In this document: piece by piece, positions 34,624-43,087 of the stretch
Position numbering within the stretch: position 1 is the stretch's first letter
How the letters are laid out: every line of letters begins with the position of its first letter
DNA from: Clostridiaceae bacterium
GTDB taxonomy: Bacteria > Bacillota_A > Clostridia > Clostridiales > Clostridiaceae
Direction of reading: 5' to 3'
Length of the DNA stretch: 64,000 nucleotides
NCBI GenBank assembly: GCA_029256485.1
Contig: JAQSXU010000005.1
Coordinates: 62,001 to 126,000, forward strand
Program-made: the position numbers and the translations under genes
Notes under the pieces: model-generated
What the model saw: only the letters and a program-made list of their open reading frames with translations
Told to the model about the DNA's origin: nothing
Database searches by the model: none

Positions 34624-34827
34624 ATGGGATTATTTAGCTCATTGATGGGTTTTTTTAGCAGCGATGAAAAAGCAGAAGATATAATTGAAGAAAAAAAAGT
34701 AGAGAATGCCACTTATGAAATTGATGAAGAAGAAAAAACTGTAGTAGCTATTGCAGCATCTATAATGGCTGCAGAAGATAAACCAAATTCAGAATTTCAT
34801 ATTTCAAGCATTACTAGAATTAAATAA
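34624..34827 (+). CDS. Soluble OadG C-terminal-domain protein (epsilon-like)
   Basis: 67 residues from the ATG at 34624 after GGTGGTG. The C-terminal half (TVVAIAASIMAAEDKPNSEFHISSITRIK region) matches the end of the gamma/delta subunits of Na+-pumping decarboxylases. The transmembrane helix that starts normal OadG is absent, replaced by a short amphipathic MGLFSSLMGFF and an acidic linker. The missing membrane part is encoded separately at 36293. In Veillonella methylmalonyl-CoA decarboxylase, a small epsilon subunit resembling the delta C-terminus is known, so such a piece can be a real subunit. It probably aids complex assembly. Confidence 0.8.
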   Translation: MGLFSSLMGFFSSDEKAEDIIEEKKVENATYEIDEEEKTVVAIAASIMAAEDKPNSEFHISSITRIK

Positions 34828-34861
34828 TTGATTATTTAGTAAGGAAAGGAGTTAATTAATA

Positions 34862-35203
34862 ATGAAAAAATATGTAATTAAGTTAAATGGAAAGGTTTAT
34901 GAAGTTGAAATGGAGGAAGTAACTGCAGGAACATCTGCTGCAATAACAGAAGTACACAAATCAGCACCAGCAGCACCAGCTTCATCAACAGGACATAAAA
35001 TAGAAGCTCCAATGCCAGGAACCATTGTTAATGTTGCAGTAAAAATTGGAGATATAGTTAAAAAGGGACAAGTCCTAGTTATATTAGAAGCAATGAAAAT
35101 GGAAAATGAAATAGTGTCACCAATAGATGGAACAATAACTTCATCTGGTGTTACAAAGGGAGATACTGTAAATGCAGGAGATCTTCTTGTACAAATAGGT
35201 TAA
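34862..35203 (+). CDS. Biotin carboxyl-carrier subunit of Na+-pumping decarboxylase
   Basis: 113 residues, AAGGAG before the ATG. An N-terminal beta-strand region (KYVIKLNGKVYEVEM), a short Ala/Pro/Ser linker (residues 31-44) and a full biotinyl domain with EAMKMEN, where Lys79 is the attachment site. The layout equals that of GcdC/MmdC-type carriers. It swings between the OadA active site and membrane-bound OadB. Biotin would be supplied by BioY and attached by BirA, both encoded in this window. Confidence 0.95.
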   Translation: MKKYVIKLNGKVYEVEMEEVTAGTSAAITEVHKSAPAAPASSTGHKIEAPMPGTIVNVAVKIGDIVKKGQVLVILEAMKMENEIVSPIDGTITSSGVTKGDTVNAGDLLVQIG

Positions 35204-35232
35204 GGGAGGGCAACATATAATGAGTTTTTTAC

Positions 35233-36273
35233 TTGCAGGTATTACAGCAATCACATATAAACAGTTTACTGCCAATGGGTTTTGGAGCAATACTTGTTAA
35301 CATACCTATGTCAGGGGCAATAACTCAGAGTTTAAATGGTACACCTGTAGAAGGAATTTTGGATGTTCTTTTTAAAAGCGGAATTTCAACAGAAATGTTT
35401 CCGTTGTTATTATTTATAGGAATAGGAGCAATGATAGATTTTGGACCACTGCTTTCTAATCCATTTATGCTTTTGTTTGGAGCAGCAGCTCAGTTCGGTA
35501 TTTTCTTTACTGTCTGCGCAGCAGCACTTTTAGGATTTAATTTAAGGGATGCAGCTTCCATAGGTATTATAGGTGCTGCAGACGGCCCAACTTCTATATT
35601 TGTAGCTAACTATTTTAAGAGCAGTCTTATAGCACCAATCACTGTGGCAGCATATTCATATATGTCACTTGTGCCAGTAATTCAGCCTTTTGCCATAAAG
35701 TTAGTTACAACTAAAAAAGAAAGAAAAATTAGAATGGCTTATAAGGCTGAGAATATATCAAAGAAAACAAAAATATTATTCCCAATTGTGGTAACTGTAA
35801 TTGCAGGACTTATAGCGCCAACTTCTGTATCATTAGTAGGATTTTTAATGTTTGGTAACTTAGTTAGAGAATGTGGAGTTTTAGAGAGACTATCAAAAAC
35901 TGCACAAAATGAACTGGTTAATGTAATAACTCTATTACTTGGTATAACCATTGCTGCATCAATGCAAGCAGATCAATTCGTAAACTTAAGAACTGCTGTA
36001 GTAATTGCACTTGGACTTTGTGCTTTTATATTTGATACTATTGGTGGAGTGTTATTTGCAAAATTCCTGAATATTTTCTTAAAGAAAAAAATAAACCCTA
36101 TGGTAGGGGCTGCAGGAATATCAGCATTCCCTATGTCTGCTAGAGTAATCCAAAAGATGGCTCAAAAGGAAGACAATCAAAACTTTATATTAATGCATGC
36201 TGTGGGTGCTAATGTTGCAGGACAAATAGCTTCAGTTATAGCTGGCGGATTAATACTAAACCTAATTAGGTAG
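35233..36273 (+). CDS. oadB: Na+-translocating decarboxylase beta subunit OadB, N-terminus disrupted
   Basis: The open frame gives 346 residues with the conserved core LLPMGFGAIL, MIDFGPLLSNP, GAAAQFGIF and the Na+-site segment GIIGAADGPTSIF, plus FPMSARVIQ near the end. Normal OadB is about 375-430 residues with a first helix before LLPxGFG. Here the well-placed ATG at 35220 (GGGAGG upstream) begins MSFLLAGITAITYKQ, an OadB-like start, but in another frame. About 65-70 bases encoding the first helix seem to have been deleted between about 35264 and 35266. The in-frame TTG at 35233 has no ribosome site. The protein may not be made properly. Core family call is certain. Confidence 0.85.
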   Translation: MQVLQQSHINSLLPMGFGAILVNIPMSGAITQSLNGTPVEGILDVLFKSGISTEMFPLLLFIGIGAMIDFGPLLSNPFMLLFGAAAQFGIFFTVCAAALLGFNLRDAASIGIIGAADGPTSIFVANYFKSSLIAPITVAAYSYMSLVPVIQPFAIKLVTTKKERKIRMAYKAENISKKTKILFPIVVTVIAGLIAPTSVSLVGFLMFGNLVRECGVLERLSKTAQNELVNVITLLLGITIAASMQADQFVNLRTAVVIALGLCAFIFDTIGGVLFAKFLNIFLKKKINPMVGAAGISAFPMSARVIQKMAQKEDNQNFILMHAVGANVAGQIASVIAGGLILNLIR

Positions 36274-36292
36274 AATAAGGTGGGTGACATAT

Positions 36293-36427
36293 ATGAACGT
36301 TACAGTACTTGCTAATTTTCAAGAGTCTTTAAGAGTTTTAGTTTATGGGATGAGTGGAATTTTTGTAGTCCTTATGATAATATTTTTAGCAATTAAGGCA
36401 TTAATAAAACTATTCCCAGAAAAATAG
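36293..36427 (+). CDS. OadG N-terminal membrane subunit (44 residues)
   Basis: The ATG at 36293 follows AAGGTGGGTGAC. The 44 residues are one transmembrane helix preceded by a short amphipathic start (MNVTVLANFQESLRVLVYG) and end IKALIKLFPEK. This matches the first 45 residues of OadG (helix followed by FFPEP in other species), after which the usual linker and C-terminal domain are absent. Those are on the gene at 34624. It sits 19 bases after oadB, the normal place of a gamma or delta subunit. It probably anchors the decarboxylase alpha subunit to OadB together with its soluble counterpart. Confidence 0.78.
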   Translation: MNVTVLANFQESLRVLVYGMSGIFVVLMIIFLAIKALIKLFPEK

Positions 36428-36465
36428 TAATTTAAGTTATCAATAATATTTTATAATAATATAAT

Positions 36466-36508
36466 GTTGATTTTTAATTTTAAAGTTAAAAATCAACTTT
36501 ATTTTTAA
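36466..36508 (+). terminator. Intrinsic terminator of the oad unit
   Basis: GTTGATTTTTAA pairs with TTAAAAATCAAC across a 9-base loop and is followed by TTTATTTTT. Confidence 0.75.
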
Positions 36509-36524
36509 CTAAGGAGGAAAATTT

Positions 36525-38522
36525 ATGAAAATAAGTTTAAAAGTTAAAACATCACTATTAATTTGCTTAATTGTAATAATAAGCCTAAGTGCACTTTCAA
36601 TTACGGGGTTTGTAATTTCAGAAAAATCTATAAGCAGTTCTAATGAAGGCCTGATAAATGAAACTGCAGAAAATAGGGCTAAAGATGTTCAAGCCTACAT
36701 TGACAATGCTGTTTTGAAAGTAAAAGATATTGCTTTATTGGAAGGTTTGCAAAGTGTAAAACCAGAGCAGGGTGTGCCGGCACTGGCTAGAGTTTTTCCA
36801 TTTTATAAAGATACCTTTGATAATGTATCCTTTGCAAATGCGGAAGGAACCCGATGGAATTATAAGGGGGAAAAGGATACTATTGCAGACAGGGAATACT
36901 TTAAAAGGGCGATGACTACAAAAAAACCTTCTATTTCAGATGTGCTTGTATCTAATACCACTGGAAAATTATCAATTGTTGTTGCTGCCCCTATATTAGA
37001 TAAGGATAATAATTCTATAGGTATTGCATATGCTACTCTTGGCTTATCAAAATTGCAAACCATTACAAATAAATTGAAATACGGCGACAGTGGTTTTGGA
37101 TACATATTTAGCGACAATGGAATGATTTTATCCCATGGTAAAAATTCTGAAGCCATTGGAAAGATGGATTTAAGTAAATCAGATAATAAAGACCCATTAA
37201 AATCTGTATGGGAAAAAAGAAAACAAAGTGAAAAAAGCAGTCAAATTCAATATACCTCTTCTGGTGAGAAAATCACTGCAATTTTGACACCAATTTCAAT
37301 GGAAGGTTCAGCTAATTGGTACTTTGGACTTTCTGTAGAAGAAAGTGAAATTAACAAAGGTGTGAATGCTCTTAAAAATACATTTATCGTAATTTCTTTA
37401 ATATTTATAATATTAGCAGTGATGCTATCTATCTTATTTAGTAACAATATAGTATCACCAATACTTAAGTTAAATAAAATAACTAAAGGTATTGCCAGAG
37501 GAGATTTAAGGGGAAGCAGTGAATCAATAAACACAAAGGATGAGTTGGAACAACTTTATCACAGCATAAATGTGATGACGAGCAGTTTAAGGGATATTGT
37601 TAAAGTAATAATGGATAAATCGCAAACTCTGCTTGCATCAGCCCAGGAATTTAGTGCTTCTACAACTGAATTCAATTCCTCCGCAGAAAATGTATCATCT
37701 GCTGTAGGCAAATTGCAGCAAAACAATATAGATCAGTATAGTATTGTTAATGAATCGGCTGAACAAATAGAACAGGGATTAAATATGATTAACAATTTGT
37801 CTAATAAAAACAAAATAATTGTGAGCACTGTGGAGAAAACTGCAAATGTGGCTGGCGAAGGACAGGTTGCTGTTGAAAATGCAATTAATCAGATGAATGA
37901 CATATTAGAGGCTTCACAGAGATTTCAAACATTAATAGGAAATTTAAGTGAAAAATCTAATAAAATAGGGACAATTTCAGGAAGTATTACAAGCATTGCC
38001 ACTCAAACTAATTTACTTGCATTAAATGCAGCAATTGAGGCGGCAAGGGCAGGTGAATCTGGGAAAGGTTTTTCTGTTGTGGCTGATGAAATTCGTAAGC
38101 TGGCTGAACAGGTCCAGTCCTCTACAGCATTGATAAGTCAATTGATAGAGGAAACCCAAAGTGAAACAGCATTTGCTGTAGATGAAATGAAAGCTTTCTT
38201 AGAAAAAATTAATACTGGCGCAAATGTAGTAAGCAATACTGGAGAAATATTCAAGAACATACATGCAGAAACAAGAGATGCTGCTGAACAAATTAAATCC
38301 ATGTCTATGTTACTTGAAAATGTTGCAAATAGAACTCTGAAAATTAATGAAACTATGATGCAGGTTCAAAAAGTTTCCGATTTGACAAAATCTGAAATAA
38401 ATAATATCTCTGATGATATTAAACAGCAAAGCACTGTAACTCAGGAAATTTCAAGTGCCAGCGAATCACTTTCAAAATTGGCAGAAGAGCTTAACTCAAA
38501 GGTTTCAGATTTTATAGTTTAA
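36525..38522 (+). CDS. Methyl-accepting chemotaxis protein with dCache-type sensor
   Basis: 665 residues, AAGGAGGA before the ATG. Transmembrane helix at about 10-32, dCache-like extracellular domain at about 35-280, second helix at about 285-305, HAMP at about 308-360, then a long coiled-coil signalling domain with hairpin tip [20 protein letters not shown] near residue 490. It senses a small ligand and controls CheA. It follows the decarboxylase unit directly, behind a terminator. Citrate or a related carboxylate as attractant is a guess from location. No other che gene is in the window. Confidence 0.95.
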   Translation: MKISLKVKTSLLICLIVIISLSALSITGFVISEKSISSSNEGLINETAENRAKDVQAYIDNAVLKVKDIALLEGLQSVKPEQGVPALARVFPFYKDTFDNVSFANAEGTRWNYKGEKDTIADREYFKRAMTTKKPSISDVLVSNTTGKLSIVVAAPILDKDNNSIGIAYATLGLSKLQTITNKLKYGDSGFGYIFSDNGMILSHGKNSEAIGKMDLSKSDNKDPLKSVWEKRKQSEKSSQIQYTSSGEKITAILTPISMEGSANWYFGLSVEESEINKGVNALKNTFIVISLIFIILAVMLSILFSNNIVSPILKLNKITKGIARGDLRGSSESINTKDELEQLYHSINVMTSSLRDIVKVIMDKSQTLLASAQEFSASTTEFNSSAENVSSAVGKLQQNNIDQYSIVNESAEQIEQGLNMINNLSNKNKIIVSTVEKTANVAGEGQVAVENAINQMNDILEASQRFQTLIGNLSEKSNKIGTISGSITSIATQTNLLALNAAIEAARAGESGKGFSVVADEIRKLAEQVQSSTALISQLIEETQSETAFAVDEMKAFLEKINTGANVVSNTGEIFKNIHAETRDAAEQIKSMSMLLENVANRTLKINETMMQVQKVSDLTKSEINNISDDIKQQSTVTQEISSASESLSKLAEELNSKVSDFIV

Positions 38523-38534
38523 TAATAGTTAATT

Positions 38535-40088
38535 TTAATTAATTGAGAGAGGTACTGCCTTTATAGTTATTTCATTAAAATATATTGTAAAGGTAGTACC
38601 TTTGCCCAATTTACTACTCACTTCAATTTTCCCATGATGAGATTCTACTATAGATTTAACTATAGAAAGTCCTAAACCATATCCCCCATATTTCCGTGAT
38701 CTATGAGATTCACTTCTGAAAAATCTATCAAATATTTCATTAATATGTTCATCTGGGACACCTGTTCCATTATCTGAAACTTTAATTGCAATAACCTTGT
38801 TTGCAATATCTTTTACAGAACTTGTACTAATGGAAATAACTCCATTTTCTTCATCAGTATACTTTATAGAGTTTTGTACTAAATTTAAAATAATTTGTTT
38901 CATCTGATTACGATTTGCATATATTAATAAATCATGCTGCAAATTAAGTTCAATTTTACGTTCCTTTGCCAATATCTTTAATTGAGGCAATATTTCCTCT
39001 ATAATAAGACTTATGTCTACAGCTGTCTTTTCAACTTCAATTTGTTTGTCTAATTTTGTTAACATCAAAAGATCAGATACTAGCTTTGAAAGACGCTCAC
39101 TTTCCATTAAAATACTGTTTAAAGCTAGATTAAGCTGTTCTTCATTTTTTGCTGATCCCATCAGCAGCACTTCTGCAAAACCATGAATTGAAGTAAGCGG
39201 TGTACGGAGTTCATGAGAAGCGTCGGACACAAACTGTCTCATCTTCTCTTTAATGTGTTGTTCCTCTTTAAAGGAATTTTCAATACGTTGAAGCATATTG
39301 TTAAAAGAATAAGACAGCCTATCAATTTCTAATTGACCATTTTCAATTGGAAGACGCTTATCCAATTGATCAGCATTAATCTGTTCTACTGTATTTGTCA
39401 TATTATACAAAGGCTTTAAAGTACCATTAAAAATAGTTCTGGCAAGTATTATTCCAATAATCAATATTAATATGGAAGCACCAATATATATTGAAAGCTG
39501 ACGATCCAGTGTGTTATTAACGTCCTGAGCTGAAATACTTAATTGAATTAACCCCAAAGGTGAATTGATATTGCCTATTTTTCTCCAAATAACTATTTGT
39601 AAACTGTTTTTATTATCTTTAATAAAGCCATAGCTGCCTTCTAAATTTCCGTCCTGGTTAAGTAATTTCATATAGGTATCTTGTGACAGCTTGGGAACCA
39701 ATGAAATACTATCTAAATCATCAATATCTTTATGTTTATCATTTTCATCTTGATTCACAATATCATGTGTTTTATATGATTTAGCTATCACATTTCCTTT
39801 TTCATTTATTACAGATGCAGTTATATTTACATCAATAAGTTTTTCTACAAGATTAGATGCGTTTTTATTAACGTTTTCTGGTGTTTTCATTGCATCTAAA
39901 GTATTTTTATCTACATTATGTAGTCTGGATTGTAAAATCTGAACTTTGCTATTGCTTAAATAATGTTTCAAATTTATATATTGATATACTTCCATTAGCA
40001 CTAAAAGCACCATGAGTATTAAAAAAAAGCTAGTAAATAACTGCCAGCGAAGACTTTTAGGCTTCCATATTTTTATATGATTTTTCAT
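38535..40088 (-). CDS. Sensor histidine kinase
   Basis: 517 residues. Helix at about 18-40, extracellular sensor of about 155 residues, helix at about 199-219, HAMP with RLPIENGQLEIDRLSYSFN, HisKA with phospho-His in SDASHELRTPL near residue 293, then HATPase boxes NLVQNSIKYTD, VSDNGTGVPDEH, FDRFFRSE and GGYGLGLSIVKSIV. Its ATG overlaps the stop of the response regulator gene by one base. The pair is divergent from the polyferredoxin/FMN protein at 41084, its probable target. Ligand unknown. Confidence 0.94.
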   Translation of the reverse strand: MKNHIKIWKPKSLRWQLFTSFFLILMVLLVLMEVYQYINLKHYLSNSKVQILQSRLHNVDKNTLDAMKTPENVNKNASNLVEKLIDVNITASVINEKGNVIAKSYKTHDIVNQDENDKHKDIDDLDSISLVPKLSQDTYMKLLNQDGNLEGSYGFIKDNKNSLQIVIWRKIGNINSPLGLIQLSISAQDVNNTLDRQLSIYIGASILILIIGIILARTIFNGTLKPLYNMTNTVEQINADQLDKRLPIENGQLEIDRLSYSFNNMLQRIENSFKEEQHIKEKMRQFVSDASHELRTPLTSIHGFAEVLLMGSAKNEEQLNLALNSILMESERLSKLVSDLLMLTKLDKQIEVEKTAVDISLIIEEILPQLKILAKERKIELNLQHDLLIYANRNQMKQIILNLVQNSIKYTDEENGVISISTSSVKDIANKVIAIKVSDNGTGVPDEHINEIFDRFFRSESHRSRKYGGYGLGLSIVKSIVESHHGKIEVSSKLGKGTTFTIYFNEITIKAVPLSIN

Positions 40089-40774
40089 TACACTACCACC
40101 TTATAACCAACACCGCGTACAGTGCAGATGATGTCATGTTTTTCATCACCAATTTTGTCACGAAGATATCTTATATATACTTCAACTATGTTGGCATCTC
40201 CGTTAAAATCAAAGCCCCACACATTTTCAAGGATTATGGATTTACTTAATACCAATCCATTATTAATAAGTAAATATTTAAGAAGATTGTATTCTGTAGG
40301 GGATAGCTCCAAAGGGCTGCCTTTAAAAGAAATCTCATGAGCCCCATCATCTATGTAAAAGTTTCCCATATGAATTATATCTGTGAGTTGAGGAAAGCTA
40401 TTTCTTATTCTGGCGTTTATTCTGGCAAGCAATTCCTTAAAGCTGAAAGGTTTTATCATATAATCATCTGCGCCAAGATTTAATCCCTTAACGCGATCAT
40501 CAATATCATCTTTAGCAGTGAGCATAATAATAGAAGTTTTTATAGATTTTTTTATTTCAGAACATACTTCATAACCATCCATTCCCGGGAGCATCACATC
40601 TAGTATAATCAGCTGAGGATTTAATTTTCTTGCTAAAGTAACAGCATCTTTTCCGTCATATGCGGTATTTACCATGTATCCTTCTGCTTCTAAGCCCATT
40701 TTTATAAATTCAACTATACTTTCTTCATCATCTACAATAAGAATATTTATCTGCTGATTAATTAGCGAAGCCAT
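40088..40774 (-). CDS. OmpR/PhoB-family response regulator
   Basis: 228 residues. The receiver (residues 8-120) has IVDDEES, phospho-Asp in LIILDVMLPGMDG near residue 56, Thr in IIMLTAKDD and Lys in IKPFS. The winged helix (about 135-225) has ELSPTEYNLLKYLL and VEVYIRYLRDKIG. AAGGTGAT precedes the ATG. It is cotranscribed with the kinase. It is divergent from the gene at 41084 across a 309-base region with TCTCAG direct repeats 22 bases apart, suggesting that gene is regulated by it. Confidence 0.94.
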   Translation of the reverse strand: MASLINQQINILIVDDEESIVEFIKMGLEAEGYMVNTAYDGKDAVTLARKLNPQLIILDVMLPGMDGYEVCSEIKKSIKTSIIMLTAKDDIDDRVKGLNLGADDYMIKPFSFKELLARINARIRNSFPQLTDIIHMGNFYIDDGAHEISFKGSPLELSPTEYNLLKYLLINNGLVLSKSIILENVWGFDFNGDANIVEVYIRYLRDKIGDEKHDIICTVRGVGYKVVV

Positions 40775-40950
40775 AAATTATCACCTTCCTACATATTGTA
40801 ACCTATGCTGCACAATTGGATTCAATGGTTATACCCATATATTTGAAATATATTATTTATAAGTAATTAAACCACAAAAGCATGTTGAAAATCAATATAA
40901 ATACCAATTTTCAAATTATTAATGTTAAGTTTTAATTTTATTAACATTTT

Positions 40951-41005
40951 TCTCAGCAATTTTTAAGGTAACTCTCAGTTTCAGTTAAGATTAGTCTTAT
41001 ATAAT
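40951..41005 (+). promoter_or_regulatory. Predicted regulated promoter of the polyferredoxin gene
   Basis: TCTCAG occurs at 40951 and 40973 (22 bases apart), followed by TTTCAG at 40979. A TATAAT is at 41000-41005 with no good -35, as in promoters activated by OmpR-family regulators. The rest of the 309-base gap (40775-41083) shows nothing else. Confidence 0.4.
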
Positions 41006-41083
41006 CTTTTAAGTAAAGGATGAGTCAAATTAAATTATACGGTCACTAAAATTTAACAAATGAGAAATACTAGGAGGAAAAAT

Positions 41084-42370
41084 ATGACTACTGTGAAAGA
41101 GAAAATATCTACAATTCAAATATTAAGAAGACTTGTACAAATTTTAGGGTTAATACTTTTGCCTGGAACATTTATATTAGCATTTAGTGGAATAAGGGAT
41201 ATATACTTATCAATATTAACAGGAAATTTCAGCTTATTAAATAGCATACCAAAGGCAGTAGAAGTAATTGCTGTAATACCTATTACAATTATAGCTGGCA
41301 GATTTTTCTGCGGATGGTTATGTGCTTTTGGAACTTTTAATGATTTTATTTATCTTATTTCAAGTAAGGTATTTAAAATTAAATTTAAAGTAAGTGAAGA
41401 ATGGGACTCAATATTAAAATCATTAAAATACTTTTTACTGTTATTTATAGGTTATTTTATTTGGACCAAAGGAAGTACACTATTTCAAACTGCAAGTCCT
41501 TGGGATTCCTTTGCACAAATTCCTCAGTTCAGCGATGCTATAACCCAATATACTATAGGTTCAATCTTTTTAGTAATTATAGTAGTAGGAGCAATGTTTA
41601 TTGAAAGATTTTTTTGCAGATATTTGTGCCCCTTAGGAACAATTTTTGCAGTAACATCCAGATTTAGAATTTTTGATATTTCAAAAAAAAGAGATAAGTG
41701 CGGAAAGTGCAGAATATGTACTAACAGCTGCTCTATGGGTATATCAATGTATAAGCATGATAAGGTGAAAAGTGGAGAATGTATAAATTGCTTTAAATGT
41801 TTAGATGCTTGTCCTAGAAAAAATACCAAAGCTGAACTGTGCGGGGAACATGTAAGTCCAGCTTTGGCTGCCTGCTTAGCTATTGGAGGATTCACTGCTC
41901 TATATTCAGGAACAAGTTTTATAAGTAAAAGCATAACCCCTACAGCAATAAGTGCAAATGTACAAAAAGGATTTGCTGGTAATAATCAACCTGTAAATAA
42001 TTCAGCTGCAAGTTCTGCAGATAATAGCAGTAATACAGATAATGTAAGTAATAATACCGCAGCAAATAGCAAAAGTTCATCTGCAAGCAGTGTAAATTCT
42101 AAATACAAAGATGGCACATACACAGGAACAGGTACAGGATATAGATCTAATCTTCAAGTCGATGTAACAATAAAAAATGGTAAAATAGAAAATATTCAAA
42201 TAGATTCAAATAATGAAACGCCAAGATTTGCAGATCAGGCATTTGCAGTAGTGCCAAATGAAATAATTCAGGCACAATCTACTCAGGTAGATGGAGTTTC
42301 CGGAGCTACTAGAAGCAGTAATGGAATTAAGCAGGCTGTTGAAGATGCATTGAGTAAAGCAAATATGTAA
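41084..42370 (+). CDS. Membrane polyferredoxin with C-terminal FMN-binding domain
   Basis: 428 residues from the ATG at 41084 (AGGAGGA). Four to five helices in the first 190 residues, including CGWLCAFGTFND and CRYLCPLG motifs as in NapH/NosR/CcoG-like proteins. Two 4Fe-4S cluster motifs follow near residues 207-250 (CGKCRICTNSCSMG, CINCFKCLDACPR), then a helix, a Ser/Asn-rich linker (about 300-340) and an FMN_bind domain ending DGVSGATRSS, where the Thr would bear covalent FMN. It is a transmembrane electron path from inside clusters to an outside flavin. The acceptor is unknown. Likely controlled by the divergent two-component system. Confidence 0.9.
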   Translation: MTTVKEKISTIQILRRLVQILGLILLPGTFILAFSGIRDIYLSILTGNFSLLNSIPKAVEVIAVIPITIIAGRFFCGWLCAFGTFNDFIYLISSKVFKIKFKVSEEWDSILKSLKYFLLLFIGYFIWTKGSTLFQTASPWDSFAQIPQFSDAITQYTIGSIFLVIIVVGAMFIERFFCRYLCPLGTIFAVTSRFRIFDISKKRDKCGKCRICTNSCSMGISMYKHDKVKSGECINCFKCLDACPRKNTKAELCGEHVSPALAACLAIGGFTALYSGTSFISKSITPTAISANVQKGFAGNNQPVNNSAASSADNSSNTDNVSNNTAANSKSSSASSVNSKYKDGTYTGTGTGYRSNLQVDVTIKNGKIENIQIDSNNETPRFADQAFAVVPNEIIQAQSTQVDGVSGATRSSNGIKQAVEDALSKANM

Positions 42371-42375
42371 AAGAG

Positions 42376-42416
42376 AAACTGATATCATCAATAAATAATG
42401 ATATCAGTTTTTTTTG
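42376..42416 (+). terminator. Intrinsic terminator after the polyferredoxin gene
   Basis: A 13-bp perfect stem AAACTGATATCAT / ATGATATCAGTTT, 9-base loop and a run of T. Confidence 0.87.
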
Positions 42417-42480
42417 ATTATATGCTATAATATTAAGAATTAATAAAAATAGATAATAAAACAAAAAGGGGGAAATAAAA

Positions 42481-43002
42481 ATGTATTATGGAGAAAAGGT
42501 ATGCCTAAGAGCTTATAAGGAAGAGGACATAGAAATAGCAGCTGCATTAGTTAATGATAAAGAGTTGAAAAAGTTTCTTGTTACTGGAATACCATTCCCA
42601 ATGAGCACATGGGAAGAAGAATCCTGGGTAAAGTCACAAAAGGGAAGTGATACAGGTGAGTATAATTTTGCCATAGAAGATATAAAAACAAAAAAGTACA
42701 TTGGGGGCTGTGGAATTCAAAAAGTCAATTGGCTTGCACGCGTAGCCACAGTTGGAATAATGATCGGGGACAAGGATTACTGGAGCAAAGGTTATGGTAC
42801 TGATGCAATGAAAGTTCTAATGAAATTTATTTTTGAGGAAATGAATATTAATAAAATAAGATTAGGTGTTTTTTCATTTAACATAAGGGCTAAAAAGTGT
42901 TATGAAAAGTGTGGATTTCAAGTAGAGGGAATTTTAAAAGATGAACTTTTTAAAGAGGGAAAATACTATGACGAAATAATAATGTCAGCTTTTAATAAAT
43001 AA
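42481..43002 (+). CDS. GNAT-family N-acetyltransferase (RimJ/RimL-like)
   Basis: 173 residues. The Acetyltransf_3 pattern runs from MYYGEKVCLRAYKEEDIE, through GIMIGDKDYWSKGYGTDAMKVLMKF (acetyl-CoA pyrophosphate loop with KGYGT), to INKIRLGVFSFNIRAKKCYEKCGFQVEGIL near the end. It transfers acetyl from acetyl-CoA to an amine, often a protein N-terminus or a small molecule; the substrate is not clear. GGGGGA precedes the ATG. It stands alone, ending in a hairpin before a convergent ABC exporter. Confidence 0.9.
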   Translation: MYYGEKVCLRAYKEEDIEIAAALVNDKELKKFLVTGIPFPMSTWEEESWVKSQKGSDTGEYNFAIEDIKTKKYIGGCGIQKVNWLARVATVGIMIGDKDYWSKGYGTDAMKVLMKFIFEEMNINKIRLGVFSFNIRAKKCYEKCGFQVEGILKDELFKEGKYYDEIIMSAFNK

Positions 43003-43010
43003 GTTTTCAG

Positions 43011-43044
43011 CAGTGACAAGCATAAAATCTAAGGCTTGTCACTG
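43011..43044. terminator. Hairpin between convergent GNAT and ABC exporter genes
   Basis: An 11-bp perfect stem CAGTGACAAGC / GCTTGTCACTG with a 12-base loop. It lacks a clear T-run on either strand. Confidence 0.5.
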
Positions 43045-43087
43045 CATTCACAAAACATTAAGTTTCTTTTTAATCTAAATGTTATGT

